This document shows positions 10,473-20,242 of a stretch of DNA of 64,000 nt, one piece after another. The stretch comes from Azohydromonas australica DSM 1124. GTDB lineage: Bacteria; Pseudomonadota; Gammaproteobacteria; Burkholderiales; Burkholderiaceae_C. Made by a program: the position numbers and the translations under genes. The notes below the pieces were generated by a model. The model was given only the letters and a program-made list of their open reading frames with translations. It was not told the DNA's origin and did not search any database. Each line of letters starts with the position of its first letter. The first letter of the stretch is position 1. The stretch lies in NCBI RefSeq assembly GCF_000430725.1, contig NZ_KE387206.1, positions 37,506-101,505 of the forward strand. The letters run 5' to 3'.

Positions 10473-11819
10473 ATGAAAGTCACTGTGATTGGTACCGGGT
10501 ACGTGGGTCTGGTGACCGGCGCGTGCCTGGCCGAGATGGGCAACCACGTCGTGTGCCTGGACGTGGACGAGCGCAAGATCCGCGTGCTCAAGGACGGCGG
10601 CATTCCCATCCACGAGCCGGGGCTGGAGGCCATCGTGCAGCGCAACGTGGCCGTGGGCCGGCTGCAGTTCACCACCGACGTGGCCGAAGCGGTGTCGCAC
10701 GGCACGCTGCAGTTCATCGGCGTGGGCACGCCCCCGGGCGAGGACGGCTCGGCGGACCTGCAGCACGTGCTGGCGGCCGCGCGCAGCATCGGCGCGCACA
10801 TGACCGACTACAAGGTCATCGTGGACAAGAGCACCGTGCCCATGGGCACGGCCGACCGCGTGCGCGAGGCGGTGCGCCAGGAGCTGGAGCGCCGCGGCGT
10901 GGAGGTGGAGTACGCGGTGGTGTCCAACCCCGAGTTCCTCAAGGAGGGCGCGGCGGTGGGCGACTTCATGAAGCCCGACCGCATCATCGTGGGCGCCGAC
11001 GACGAGCGCGCGGTGCTGCTCATGCGCGCGCTCTACGCCACGTTCACGCGCAACCACGACCGGCTGCAGCTCATGGACGTGCGCAGCGCCGAGTTCACCA
11101 AGTACGCCGCCAACGCCATGCTGGCCACGCGCATCAGCTTCATGAACGAGCTGGCGCTGCTGGCCGAAAAGGTGGGCGCGGACATCGACATGGTGCGCCG
11201 CGGCATCGGCAGCGACCCGCGCATCGGCACGCACTTCCTGTACTCGGGCGCGGGCTACGGCGGCTCGTGCTTCCCCAAGGACGTCAAGGCGCTGGTGCGC
11301 ATGGGCGCCCAGAACGGCGTGCGGCTGCAGGTGCTGGAGGCGGTGGAGGCGGCCAACGACTGCCAGAAGCACGTGCTGGGCAACAAGGTGGTGGCGCGCT
11401 TCGGCCAGGACCTGGCCGGCCGCACCTTCGCGCTGTGGGGCCTGGCCTTCAAGCCCGACACGGACGACATGCGCGAGGCGCCCAGCCTGGTGGTGATCGA
11501 CGACCTGGTGCGCCGCGGCGCGCGCGTGCAGGCCTACGACCCGGTGGCCACCGAGCAGGCCCGCGTGGCGCTGCAGGGCGTGGAGGGCGTGAGCTTCGCC
11601 GACAGCGCCATGGCGGCGCTCACCGGCGCCGACGCGCTGGTGATCGTCACCGAGTGGCGCGAGTTCCGCAGCCCGGACTTCGACGCCATCCGCGCTGCAC
11701 TCAAGCAGCCCCTGGTGATTGACGGACGCAACCTTTTCGATTCTGCCGTGGTGGCAGCGCATGGCCTGGAGTACGTGGGCATCGGCCGCGGCAGGGAACA
11801 GGGGATGCGCCACCTATGA
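10473..11819 (+). CDS. ugd: UDP-glucose 6-dehydrogenase
   Basis: A 448-residue enzyme oxidising UDP-glucose to UDP-glucuronate with two NAD+. The N-terminal Rossmann motif is VIGTGYVGLVTGACLAEMG. The catalytic Cys266 lies in GYGGSCFPKDVKAL, the classic Ugd signature, and the C-terminal domain has LAFKPDTDDMREAPS. GGAAGG is eight bases upstream of the ATG. The stop overlaps the next glycosyltransferase by four bases (ATGA), showing translational coupling. In this locus it supplies glucuronic acid for the polysaccharide. Confidence 0.93.
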   Translation: MKVTVIGTGYVGLVTGACLAEMGNHVVCLDVDERKIRVLKDGGIPIHEPGLEAIVQRNVAVGRLQFTTDVAEAVSHGTLQFIGVGTPPGEDGSADLQHVLAAARSIGAHMTDYKVIVDKSTVPMGTADRVREAVRQELERRGVEVEYAVVSNPEFLKEGAAVGDFMKPDRIIVGADDERAVLLMRALYATFTRNHDRLQLMDVRSAEFTKYAANAMLATRISFMNELALLAEKVGADIDMVRRGIGSDPRIGTHFLYSGAGYGGSCFPKDVKALVRMGAQNGVRLQVLEAVEAANDCQKHVLGNKVVARFGQDLAGRTFALWGLAFKPDTDDMREAPSLVVIDDLVRRGARVQAYDPVATEQARVALQGVEGVSFADSAMAALTGADALVIVTEWREFRSPDFDAIRAALKQPLVIDGRNLFDSAVVAAHGLEYVGIGRGREQGMRHL

Positions 11820-13069
11820 CAGCGCAGGCTCAGGGCGGTCCGCACGTGGTCGTGCTCAGCAGCTTGTTCCCGAGCAGCGTGCAGCCGGGCGCGGGGCTGT
11901 TCGTGCGCGAGCGCATGTTCCGGGTCGGCCAGCGGCTGCCGCTGAGCGTGGTGGCTCCCGTACCTTGGTTCCCACTGCAGGGCCTGGTGCGGCGCTGGCG
12001 CCCGGCCTTCCGGCCCGGGGCGCCGCGGCACGAGCTCCAGTCGGGCCTGGACGTGTGGTTTCCGCCCTTTCCGAGCGTGCCGGGCATGCTCAAGCGGTTC
12101 GACGGCCTGTGCATGGCGCTGGGCGCGTGGCCGAGGTTGCGCGCGCTGAAGGCGGCGGGACGGCTGGACCTGATTGATGCCCATTTCGGCTATCCCGACG
12201 GCTATGCGGCCGTGCTGCTAGGGCGCTGGCTGCGGGTGCCGGTGACGATCACGCTGCGCGGCAGCGAGGCGCGCCATGCATGCGACCCTGTGCTGGCGCC
12301 GCTGCTGGCGCGGGCCCTGCGGGACGCCACGCAGGTGTTCGCCGTGTCCGAGTCACTGCGCCAAGTGGCCATCGGCCTGGGCACGCCGGCGGACAAGGTG
12401 CAGGTCGTGGGCAACGGCGTGGACCTGCGCCGCTTCTCACCCATCGCGCGCGCCCAGGCGCGCCGTGCCCTGGGGGTGCCTGAAGGGGGGCCGGTGTTGG
12501 TCAGCGTGGGCGGCCTGGTGGAGCGCAAGGGCTTCCATCGCGTGATCGAGTTGTTGCCGCGGCTGCGGCAGCGCTTTCCCGACCTGAGGTATCTCGTGGT
12601 CGGCGGTCCTAGTCCGGAAGGCGACATGAGCGCCGCGCTTCGCGAACAGGTGGCTGCGCTTGGCCTGGAGGCGGCAGTGCATTTTTTGGGGCCGCTGCCG
12701 CCCGATCGCATTCGCGAGCCGCTGTCCGCCGCCGACGTCTTCGTGCTGGCCACGCGCAACGAGGGCTGGGCCAACGTGTTCCTTGAGGCCATGGCCTGCG
12801 GGCTCCCGGTAGTGACGACCGATGTCGGCGGCAACGCCGAGGTCGTGTGCCGGCAGGAGTTGGGCACCGTGGTGCCTTTTGGCGATGCGCAGGCCCTGGG
12901 TGGTGCGCTTGAGGACGCGCTGACCCGGCGCTGGGACAGCCAGGCCATCATGGCCTATGCCCAGGCCAACACCTGGGACCGCCGTGTGGACACGCTGGTG
13001 GAGCGGTTCGAGGCCTTTCATGCGCTTGCAGGGGATGCCGCGTCGTGCGCATCCACCGCGACGCGTTGA
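11816..13069 (+). CDS. Glycosyltransferase family 4
   Basis: A 417-residue GT-B glycosyltransferase. The N-terminal half has the acceptor-side motif SVQPGAGLFVRERM and DAHFGYPDGYAAVLLGRWL. The C-terminal half shows VSVGGLVERKGFHRVIELL and the donor-binding NEGWANVFLEAMACGLPVV with the conserved E-x7-E spacing. The ATG overlaps the ugd stop by four bases. It is similar in style to teichuronic-acid and EPS glycosyltransferases, but donor and acceptor cannot be assigned. The next gene starts 13 bases after the stop. Confidence 0.87.
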   Translation: MTAQAQGGPHVVVLSSLFPSSVQPGAGLFVRERMFRVGQRLPLSVVAPVPWFPLQGLVRRWRPAFRPGAPRHELQSGLDVWFPPFPSVPGMLKRFDGLCMALGAWPRLRALKAAGRLDLIDAHFGYPDGYAAVLLGRWLRVPVTITLRGSEARHACDPVLAPLLARALRDATQVFAVSESLRQVAIGLGTPADKVQVVGNGVDLRRFSPIARAQARRALGVPEGGPVLVSVGGLVERKGFHRVIELLPRLRQRFPDLRYLVVGGPSPEGDMSAALREQVAALGLEAAVHFLGPLPPDRIREPLSAADVFVLATRNEGWANVFLEAMACGLPVVTTDVGGNAEVVCRQELGTVVPFGDAQALGGALEDALTRRWDSQAIMAYAQANTWDRRVDTLVERFEAFHALAGDAASCASTATR

Positions 13070-13082
13070 GCAAAACAGATTT

Positions 13083-14429
13083 ATGACGAGTCCGTACACC
13101 TGGCTGACCGCCAACGTCGTGTTTCCGCTGCAGGAGCGGCTCAAGCGCCACAGCACGGTGGCCGCGCGCCGCGACATGGAGCAGTCGCAATGGTGGGACC
13201 CCGACCGGGTGGCCGCCTTGCAGCTGCGGCGCCTGCGCGCGTTGCTGCCGAACGCCGCCCACGTACCGTACTACCGCGACCTGTTCGCACGGCACCGCTT
13301 CGATCCCGCGGCCGTGCGCAGCGTGCAGGACCTGCAAGGCCTGCCGTTCCTCACCAAGTCGCTGATCCGCTCCCATACGGAGGCGCTCAAGCATCCCCAG
13401 GCGCAGGGACTGGCGCGCTTTAACACAGGCGGTTCGTCGGGCGAGCCGCTGATCTTCTTCATCGGCCGCGAGCGGGTCAGCCACGACGTGGCTTCCAAGT
13501 GGCGCGCCACGCGCTGGTGGGACGTGGACATCGGCGATCCGGAAGTGGTGGTGTGGGGCTCCCCGATCGAGCTGGGCGCCCAGGATCGCGTGCGCTTGTG
13601 GCGCGACGCGCTCATGCGCACTTCGCTGCTGCCGGCCTTCGAGATGTCGCAGGCCAAGCTTGACGGCTTCGTTGCCCACATCAGGCAGCGGCGGCCGAAG
13701 ATGCTGTTCGGCTATCCGTCCGCGCTCAGCCATATCGCGCGCCATGCCGAGAAGCAGGGCATCGCGATGGACGATCTGGGCATCAAGGTCGCGTTTGTGA
13801 CTTCCGAGCGGCTGTACGACGACCAGCGCCGGGACATCGCGCGCGTGTTCGGCTGCAAGGTCGCCAACGGCTACGGCAGCCGCGACGCGGGCTTCATCGC
13901 GCACGAGTGCCCCTCGGGCGGCATGCACGTCACGGCCGAGGACGTTGTGGTCGAGCTGGTGGACCGCGACGGCCGGGTGGTGGCACCGGGCACAGCGGGT
14001 GAAATCGTCGTCACGCACCTGGCCACGCGCGATTTCCCCTTCATCCGCTACCGCACGGGCGACATTGCCGTGATGGACCCGCAGCGCTGCGCCTGTGGCC
14101 GTGGCCTGCCCCTGCTCAAGGAAATCCAGGGCCGCAGCACCGACTTCGTGGTGGCGGCCGACGGCACCGTGATGCATGGACTGGCGCTGGTGTATGTCGT
14201 GCGCGACCTTCCCGGCGTGGAGAGCTTCAAGGTCGTGCAGCACAGCCGTGAACACACCAGCGTGCAACTGGTGGTCAGCGGCGCATTCGACCGGGTGGGC
14301 ATCGACAGCATCGTGGCGGGCTTCAAGCGGCGGCTGGGCGCGCAGGTGCACGTGGACGTGGAGCTCGTGCAGCACATCGCCCCGGAGAAATCCGGCAAGT
14401 TCCGCTACATCGTCAGCCACGTCGCGTAG
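13083..14429 (+). CDS. CapK/PaaK-like adenylate-forming enzyme (phenylacetate-CoA ligase family)
   Basis: The ATG at 13083 gives 448 residues; the frame is open further upstream but that part overlaps the previous glycosyltransferase. The adenylation-enzyme P-loop is FNTGGSSGEPLIFF (near residue 117), followed by GYGSRDAGFIAHE and the YRTGDIAVMDP motif. Relatives called CapK occur in capsule and EPS loci; some form an acyl-adenylate or acyl-CoA that is attached to a sugar or amino group. The gene lies between a glycosyltransferase and the O-antigen-ligase-like gene. The acid activated is unknown. Confidence 0.85.
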   Translation: MTSPYTWLTANVVFPLQERLKRHSTVAARRDMEQSQWWDPDRVAALQLRRLRALLPNAAHVPYYRDLFARHRFDPAAVRSVQDLQGLPFLTKSLIRSHTEALKHPQAQGLARFNTGGSSGEPLIFFIGRERVSHDVASKWRATRWWDVDIGDPEVVVWGSPIELGAQDRVRLWRDALMRTSLLPAFEMSQAKLDGFVAHIRQRRPKMLFGYPSALSHIARHAEKQGIAMDDLGIKVAFVTSERLYDDQRRDIARVFGCKVANGYGSRDAGFIAHECPSGGMHVTAEDVVVELVDRDGRVVAPGTAGEIVVTHLATRDFPFIRYRTGDIAVMDPQRCACGRGLPLLKEIQGRSTDFVVAADGTVMHGLALVYVVRDLPGVESFKVVQHSREHTSVQLVVSGAFDRVGIDSIVAGFKRRLGAQVHVDVELVQHIAPEKSGKFRYIVSHVA

Positions 14430-14441
14430 GCCTGCCAGCGC

Positions 14442-15779
14442 ATGCGCGATTTGCTGGTCGTCCTGCCCGCGGTCCTGGGATCGCTCTACGGGATCAAGCA
14501 GCCCTGGATCGGCATCCTCGTCTGGACGTGGCTGAGCCTCATGTCCCCGAACCGCCTGACCTACGGCTTTGCCTACAGCGCGCCGCTGGCGGCCATCGCC
14601 GCGGGCTGCACGCTGCTGGGCCTGATGCTGACGCGTGATCGCTCTTCGCCGTTCAAGGGTGCGCCGGTGGTCTGGCTAGCGCTCTTCATGCTTTGGATGA
14701 CGCTGTCACGCTACCTCGGCACGGGACCGGAACGAGATTACGAATCGTGGAGCAAGGTCATGAAGATCGATGGCTTCATGCTTGTCGCACTGGCCGTGAT
14801 GCACAGCAAGAAGCACATCATGGCGCTGGCCTGGGTGGCGACGATGTCGCTGGCGCTGCTGGGCGCCAAGGGGGGGGCCTTCGTCATAGCCACGGCCGGC
14901 GGCCACAAGGTCTTTGGCCCGCCGGAGTCCTTCATCAGCGACAACAACCACTTTGCCACGGCGCTGGCCATGACCGTGCCGCTGTTGCGCTTCCTGCAGC
15001 TGCAGCTGCCCGAGGCGGCGTGCTGGCAGCGCCGGGGCGTGGGCCTCGTCATGCTGCTGACGGCGATTGCGGCCCTGGGCAGCTACTCCCGCGGCGCGCT
15101 GCTGTCGTTGACGGGGATGGCTCTGATGATGTGGTGGCGCAGCAAGAAGCGGCTGGTGGGTGGCGTCGTGCTCTTGCTCCTGCCCGTGCTGCTGGTCAGC
15201 GTCATGCCCGATGCCTGGATGGAGCGCATGAACTCCATCAAGGACCATGACCAGGATGCCTCCGCGCAAGGTCGCTTCAACGCCTGGATCATGGCCTGGA
15301 ACGCGGCACCGCACCATCTGTTCGGCCTGGGCTTCGTGACCTGGACGCCAGAGCATTTCGCGATCTATGCGCCCCACCCGGAGGACGTGCATGCGGCGCA
15401 CAGCATCTACTTCCAGGTGTTGGGCAGCCACGGCTACATTGGGCTGGCGTTGTTCCTCGTCCTGTGGTTCTCCACCTGCCGCATGGCGGGGTGGCTGCGC
15501 AAGAACGCCGCCCACATCGAGCAGGCCCGCTGGGCGGCGGAGCTGGGCACGTACGTGCAGGTGTCGTTCATCGCTTATCTGGTGGGCGGATCGTTCCTGA
15601 GCTTGGCCTACTTCGACCTGCCCTACAACCTGACGGTGCTGGTGGTGCTGGCGCGCCAGTGGGTCCTGACCAAAGGCTGGGAGCGCGAACCCGTGTCCCC
15701 GCCGGAAAAGGGCGCCAAGCCGGGCAAGGATGCCAAGCCGGGCAAGCGGCGCGCGCAAGGTCGGGCCGGGAGGTTCTGA
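14442..15779 (+). CDS. O-antigen-ligase/Wzy-like membrane protein, exosortase-A type (TIGR03097-like)
   Basis: A 445-residue protein with about ten membrane segments and a long periplasmic loop near residues 265-320. The start MRDLLVVLPAVLGSLYGIKQPWIG and the loop GLGFVTWTPEHFAIY are typical of the putative O-glycosylation ligase seen in exosortase-A loci. The last ~30 residues are Lys/Gly-rich and cytosolic. It would polymerise the repeat or transfer the finished glycan in the periplasm; which of the two is unsettled for the family. The deacetylase gene follows after two bases. Confidence 0.85.
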   Translation: MRDLLVVLPAVLGSLYGIKQPWIGILVWTWLSLMSPNRLTYGFAYSAPLAAIAAGCTLLGLMLTRDRSSPFKGAPVVWLALFMLWMTLSRYLGTGPERDYESWSKVMKIDGFMLVALAVMHSKKHIMALAWVATMSLALLGAKGGAFVIATAGGHKVFGPPESFISDNNHFATALAMTVPLLRFLQLQLPEAACWQRRGVGLVMLLTAIAALGSYSRGALLSLTGMALMMWWRSKKRLVGGVVLLLLPVLLVSVMPDAWMERMNSIKDHDQDASAQGRFNAWIMAWNAAPHHLFGLGFVTWTPEHFAIYAPHPEDVHAAHSIYFQVLGSHGYIGLALFLVLWFSTCRMAGWLRKNAAHIEQARWAAELGTYVQVSFIAYLVGGSFLSLAYFDLPYNLTVLVVLARQWVLTKGWEREPVSPPEKGAKPGKDAKPGKRRAQGRAGRF

Positions 15780-15781
15780 GC

Positions 15782-16795
15782 ATGCTGCGCAGGCTGCTGG
15801 GCTGGCTGTCGCCCGCCGGTGATCGAGGACGCTTGAGCGTGCTGGTGCTGCATCGTGTGCACCTGGTGGCGGACCCGCTGCATCCGGACGACCTCGACGC
15901 CATGGCCTTCAACCGCGTGTGCGGGTGGCTGGCGCAGTTGTTCAACGTGCTGCCGCTGGATGAGGCCGTGCGGCGCCTGTCTGCGGGCACGCTGCCAGCG
16001 CGCGCGTTGAGCATCAGCTTCGACGACGGCTACGCTGACTGCCACGACGTGGCGTTGCCGATCCTGCAGCGCCACGGTCTGTGCGCGACCTTTTTCATCA
16101 CGACGGGTTCGCTGGATGGCGGTTGCATGTGGAACGACCTGGTGGACGAGGCGGTGCGCTTGGCGCCATCCGCTGTGCTGGACCTGCGCGGCCTGGGCAT
16201 CGACGCGCTGCAGCAATGCGACATCGGCAGCACGCAGCGCAAGCACGAAGCCTGCGAGCGCATCAAGCGGTGGCTCAAGTACCTGCCTCAGGAGCAGCGC
16301 CAGGTGCTGGCGCAGGAGGTCGTGGCGCGCGCCGGCGTGAAGCCCCCTTCGGACCTAATGATGAGTTCCGAACAGGTGCGCCGGATGTACCGCGCCGGCA
16401 TGCAGATTGGCGCGCACACCGTCTCGCACCCGATCCTGGCGGGGCTGCCGGCGGAGCAGGTGCGCGCCGAGGTGGGCCGCAGCAAGCAGCACCTGCAGTC
16501 GATACTGGATGCCCCGGTGGAACTGTTCGCCTATCCCAATGGCAGGCAGGGCCAGGATTTCGATCTGCAGGCGATCCACATCGTGCGCGAGGCAGGCTTC
16601 AATGCCGCCGTTACCACCGACTGGGGTAGCGCCAATCGCCACACCGACCCCTTCCTGATTCCACGCTTCATGCCCTGGGACCGTACCCGGTTGCGGTTCG
16701 GGCTGCGCATGGCAGCCAATTTGCACCGGCACGGCGGCAAGTCTGCAGCAATGGCCGGATGTGACTCCCAGAATATGATGCCAACGTCGCGGTAG
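15782..16795 (+). CDS. Polysaccharide deacetylase family protein (NodB-like)
   Basis: The ATG at 15782 gives 337 residues. The NodB domain is complete: SISFDDGYADCHD near residue 80 supplies the catalytic and metal-binding Asp pair, and GAHTVSHP (His211, His215) supplies the two metal ligands. The enzyme should remove N- or O-acetyl groups from the polysaccharide or a lipid-linked precursor. No clear signal peptide is seen, so it may act in the cytoplasm or via a leader too weak to recognise. It is the last high-GC gene before the AT-richer block that follows. Confidence 0.87.
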   Translation: MLRRLLGWLSPAGDRGRLSVLVLHRVHLVADPLHPDDLDAMAFNRVCGWLAQLFNVLPLDEAVRRLSAGTLPARALSISFDDGYADCHDVALPILQRHGLCATFFITTGSLDGGCMWNDLVDEAVRLAPSAVLDLRGLGIDALQQCDIGSTQRKHEACERIKRWLKYLPQEQRQVLAQEVVARAGVKPPSDLMMSSEQVRRMYRAGMQIGAHTVSHPILAGLPAEQVRAEVGRSKQHLQSILDAPVELFAYPNGRQGQDFDLQAIHIVREAGFNAAVTTDWGSANRHTDPFLIPRFMPWDRTRLRFGLRMAANLHRHGGKSAAMAGCDSQNMMPTSR

Positions 16796-16878
16796 CCGAA
16801 CTGGTCCGGGATTGGGCTTTGGCTTGCGTCCTGACTGTAAACCATGTTCGTAGCTTTGCTAACATCCTGTAGAAATCC

Positions 16879-18990
16879 ATGAACCCAATCGCGCGGTTTC
16901 TTGCAATTGGCAGTTTTGTCTTTGCCTCACTCATGACTGTATTGCCTGCCATGGGCGGTGAAACAAGTGGTTTGGACCGGCTAGGCGCGGCGAAGGAAAC
17001 TGCGCAGATCCATGGTGGCCCGGTACCGATCGCGAAGTTGGGCGTCGTCAGTCCCACCAGTGGATCTTTGTTGCCCTTCACGGTCGGCCAGCCGTTGATT
17101 CAAGGCGCGGTGCCCGCGAAATGGGGCATCGTTGCAGACGTTCCCGAATTTCAGTGTGTAATAAAAAACCGCTGGCCCGACGGCAGCGCTAAATTTGCGA
17201 TTTGCTCAGGCCGTGTTGACATGGTCGCCGGCAAGTTCCGAAGCCTGCAGTTGAGCTCGAGCCCGGTTTCCGCAAGTTCCGTACTGAGCACCGGAGTTCT
17301 CAAGGCGGCAGGCATGACCGCCAGCGTGCAGTTCGGCGCATTTGGCACCGCTCGCTGGTCCGTGCTTGACTGGGACAGGCCGTTTCAACAGTGGGTGGCG
17401 GGCCCGCAGATGAGTTCCTGGATATACCGCAAGCCCATCGGCCCGGATCCTCACCTGGTGGCTTGGCTTGAGGTGCGCGCCTACAAGGGCGGACACATCG
17501 AAGTGCTGCCATGGGTTGAGAACGGCTATCTCACCGTGCCGGGTCCTAATGAAAAAAGTGGGATTGCAACCTTCACCCTGGGCGGCACGGAGCGTTTTTC
17601 TCGGCCTCTCACACTCCTCAACCATCAGCGGGTGGTGCTGGCGGAGGGAAGCGCACTTACACACTGGTTGTACGCTGATCCTCAGGTGACCCCGCGGCAC
17701 GATGTCAAATATTTCATGGCCACCAGACTGGTGCCCAATTATCAGGCGAACACCCATTCCAGGAGCCGAATTTTCGATCGTCTGGTCACCACCTACGAAC
17801 CCTTGGCAGTAGCGAATCATGCTCCTGGCATGGGCATGGCCGGTTACCATTCTTCCATCGGCTTGCTTCCAGAATGGGATGTGGCTTATTTGAGCTCAGG
17901 TGCGGATCCCCGAGCCTACGCCGCTGTGCTGGTCAATGGCTACGCTGCAGGCCGCTATGGTATTCATTATCGCGACGAGCGTACCAATCGTCCGCTGTCT
18001 TTCGCCAGTCATCCAAACCTTGTGATGTCATACGGTTCCGGCGTTTCCGATATTGGAACGTCCAGTTCCAACCAAGTCACGCCCGTGCCGTCCGGCGCAA
18101 CGCCGCCCCGATTTGCCACTTCCCATCATCCCTCGCTCGGTTACATGGCATACCTGGTGACCGGCTGGAATTACTTCATGGAGGAAAACCAGTTTGTGGC
18201 CACAACCAATTATTTGAAGCAGGGCGATACCAATCGACAAAAGAGCCGCGGTGTCATGTTGTCCTACTCGGCGGCACTGACGCCGCGTGGTGCGGCATGG
18301 GCTGAGCGTTCACTGGCACAGGCTGCGGCCATCACGCCGGACGATGATCCATTGCATGCACAGTTTTCGGCCAGTGTCGATGCCAATATCGAGTACTACC
18401 ATGGCCACTACGTTGCCAAATCCCATAACCCATTGGGGTTGGTGCAGCCGTACGGCAGCTTTAATCCAAACATTCCGTTGAAATTCCAGATTTGGATGGA
18501 CGACTTCTTTACGGCTTCGTTTGGTTATCTCAAGGACTTGGAGGTCCATAGTGCCGCACTGCAGTCCAAGCTTGACGCCTTCTTGGCTTGGAAATATCGT
18601 GCTGTTGTTGGTCGTTTAGGCGGCAGTGGTGTTGCGGAGTTCGCGTATCCTTATGCTGCTCAATATACTGTGAATTATGCGCCAAGCGGCCGTGTCGATT
18701 GGGCTGGTGGCGAAGGGCCTTGGTACAGTTCTTGGGGTGCGGTTGCAAGGTCCATGGAGATTCCCACTAACGGCGAACCGGGCAGCGCCTTGGCGGTGGG
18801 TTATCCTAACGATCCCACGAGCTACTGGGGTAATTTGGCGCCGGCGTTGGCCTATGCCGTGGACCATAACGCAAAAGGCGGCAAGCGGGCTTGGTTGCTT
18901 ATGACGTCGGCTTCAAACTACCCGGCCTTGGCTGTTCGCTTCGACGATGCTCCGGTATGGAGCGTATGGCCCCATACCGTGCCGAAGTGA
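16879..18990 (+). CDS. Secreted 703-aa protein, possible RIFT-barrel / exo-lyase-like family
   Basis: The protein starts with a clear Sec signal peptide (about residues 1-27, ending near AMGG). An early stretch reads GSLLPFTVGQPLIQGAVPAKWG, then RWPDGSAKFAICSGRVDM. The RWPDGS pattern resembles the N-terminal RIFT-barrel domain of exo-rhamnogalacturonan-lyase-like (PcRGLX/YetA) proteins. The large C-terminal part is rich in Trp, Tyr and His and could be an alpha/alpha-barrel, as in polysaccharide lyases. The base composition is well below that of neighbouring genes, suggesting acquisition. A lyase that trims or releases the EPS is a reasonable guess; the family call is tentative. Confidence 0.55.
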   Translation: MNPIARFLAIGSFVFASLMTVLPAMGGETSGLDRLGAAKETAQIHGGPVPIAKLGVVSPTSGSLLPFTVGQPLIQGAVPAKWGIVADVPEFQCVIKNRWPDGSAKFAICSGRVDMVAGKFRSLQLSSSPVSASSVLSTGVLKAAGMTASVQFGAFGTARWSVLDWDRPFQQWVAGPQMSSWIYRKPIGPDPHLVAWLEVRAYKGGHIEVLPWVENGYLTVPGPNEKSGIATFTLGGTERFSRPLTLLNHQRVVLAEGSALTHWLYADPQVTPRHDVKYFMATRLVPNYQANTHSRSRIFDRLVTTYEPLAVANHAPGMGMAGYHSSIGLLPEWDVAYLSSGADPRAYAAVLVNGYAAGRYGIHYRDERTNRPLSFASHPNLVMSYGSGVSDIGTSSSNQVTPVPSGATPPRFATSHHPSLGYMAYLVTGWNYFMEENQFVATTNYLKQGDTNRQKSRGVMLSYSAALTPRGAAWAERSLAQAAAITPDDDPLHAQFSASVDANIEYYHGHYVAKSHNPLGLVQPYGSFNPNIPLKFQIWMDDFFTASFGYLKDLEVHSAALQSKLDAFLAWKYRAVVGRLGGSGVAEFAYPYAAQYTVNYAPSGRVDWAGGEGPWYSSWGAVARSMEIPTNGEPGSALAVGYPNDPTSYWGNLAPALAYAVDHNAKGGKRAWLLMTSASNYPALAVRFDDAPVWSVWPHTVPK

Positions 18991-19097
18991 CGGGACGGCA
19001 AGCACCCGGGGGTTCCATGTTTGCCGTGTGAAAGGCGCCTTGATGCATGGCGGTTGCGCAAACGCGAGCCTGAAGTCCAGGTGGTCGTGTTCGTGTG

Positions 19098-20021
19098 CTA
19101 CCTTTGGGCGTGATGCAGGGTCTGCTCGTAAATTTCTCCCAAGCCCATGGACGCACAAACTGCCCTGAGCGAGAAATTCACGGACAGTTCATTGCCCAAG
19201 TCGCGCCGCCAGTCATCGTGGCCAGCAACCTTATAAGTCGCTCGACGTCGAAGGCGCGTGAAATGACCAGGGTCCACTTCCATTTCCGGGATCAAGTCGA
19301 GGTCGCCGCCACAGTGATTGCGCCAATACATGATACCGGTCCCGTGGTCCCAATAGTGCCTGACCTTGCGTTGGCGTTCGGCATGTCCATGGTGCATGGG
19401 ATGCAGGTAGAAGCATGCCCACCACCCGCAGCCGGTCATGAAATTGTCATGGCTGCCTCCCCGGCTGACGCAGCCAATGAGTTCCCAAGCACGGTGGTTG
19501 TTCAGGCGCAGTAACCGGTCCTTGAACGGGCGCGCCGGTTCGACGGCGACGATCTGCCTGTCGTTGAGCCGTTCGAACCGCTCGGCGTAGCGCCTGAGTT
19601 GATCCAGCGGTACCAGCAGGTCTGAATGCCAGAACGCCAACCGCGGTGCAAATGCAAAAGCAAATTCCAGCGGAAAGTGCGGGTACATGGTCCGGAATCC
19701 GAACTGGCGATTGAAATCTATGCAGATCGCACCGGGTACCAGTGCAGGCTTGCCGACACGCGGGTCGAAACCCACTACAGGCGTCCAGCCAACGGCTCGT
19801 ACGAGTTGTTGCTGGACCAGGCACCATTCTTCGTCCACATTCCAGCACAACCAGGGCTTTTCGACGCCAGCCAGCGCCTCCTTCCATTCGGCACTCGCTG
19901 CAAGTATGTCGTGGACAGTAAAAGGTGATGGATGAAAAGCCTCCCAATTACCGATGCCTGCTGAGGTTTGAACCTGTTCCGATTCAATCAGCCAAGGCCT
20001 GCTGTCGGCAATCAATGTCAT
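19098..20021 (-). CDS. Unrecognised 307-aa protein of the EPS locus
   Basis: Not recognised. I choose the ATG at 20021 because AGGTG lies nine bases upstream; a longer open frame runs to 20111 but reads as leader. There is no signal peptide or membrane segment. It is rich in aromatics and His/Cys, with short motifs such as KPWLCWNVDEEWCLVQQQ (near residue 60), GGSHDNFMTGCGWWACFYLH (near 200) and HYWDHGTGIMYW. It stands alone between the 703-aa secreted protein (convergent) and the pyruvyl transferase (same strand, 221 bp away). Composition is lower in GC than the main locus. A cytosolic sugar-modifying enzyme or glycosyltransferase-like protein is possible but unsupported. Confidence 0.6.
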   Translation of the reverse strand: MTLIADSRPWLIESEQVQTSAGIGNWEAFHPSPFTVHDILAASAEWKEALAGVEKPWLCWNVDEEWCLVQQQLVRAVGWTPVVGFDPRVGKPALVPGAICIDFNRQFGFRTMYPHFPLEFAFAFAPRLAFWHSDLLVPLDQLRRYAERFERLNDRQIVAVEPARPFKDRLLRLNNHRAWELIGCVSRGGSHDNFMTGCGWWACFYLHPMHHGHAERQRKVRHYWDHGTGIMYWRNHCGGDLDLIPEMEVDPGHFTRLRRRATYKVAGHDDWRRDLGNELSVNFSLRAVCASMGLGEIYEQTLHHAQR

Positions 20022-20242
20022 TTTTTCACCTGGTTCAGTAACGAAGTTGCCCTTGTCGCCGGGCGGAGAGGATTGGCGGGCACGCCGTCCTGCCAAGTCT
20101 GATGTTTTCACCGTTGCGGCTAGCCCGGTTGCCGTTTACTGGAGCGGTCATGGCGTCGTGAACGCTTTCGCCAGGTATGGCAATGAATACGGTGACAGAC
20201 AGGCGGCGGTGTGTCCTGCGGCGGTCGAGGCTTTTACAGATA

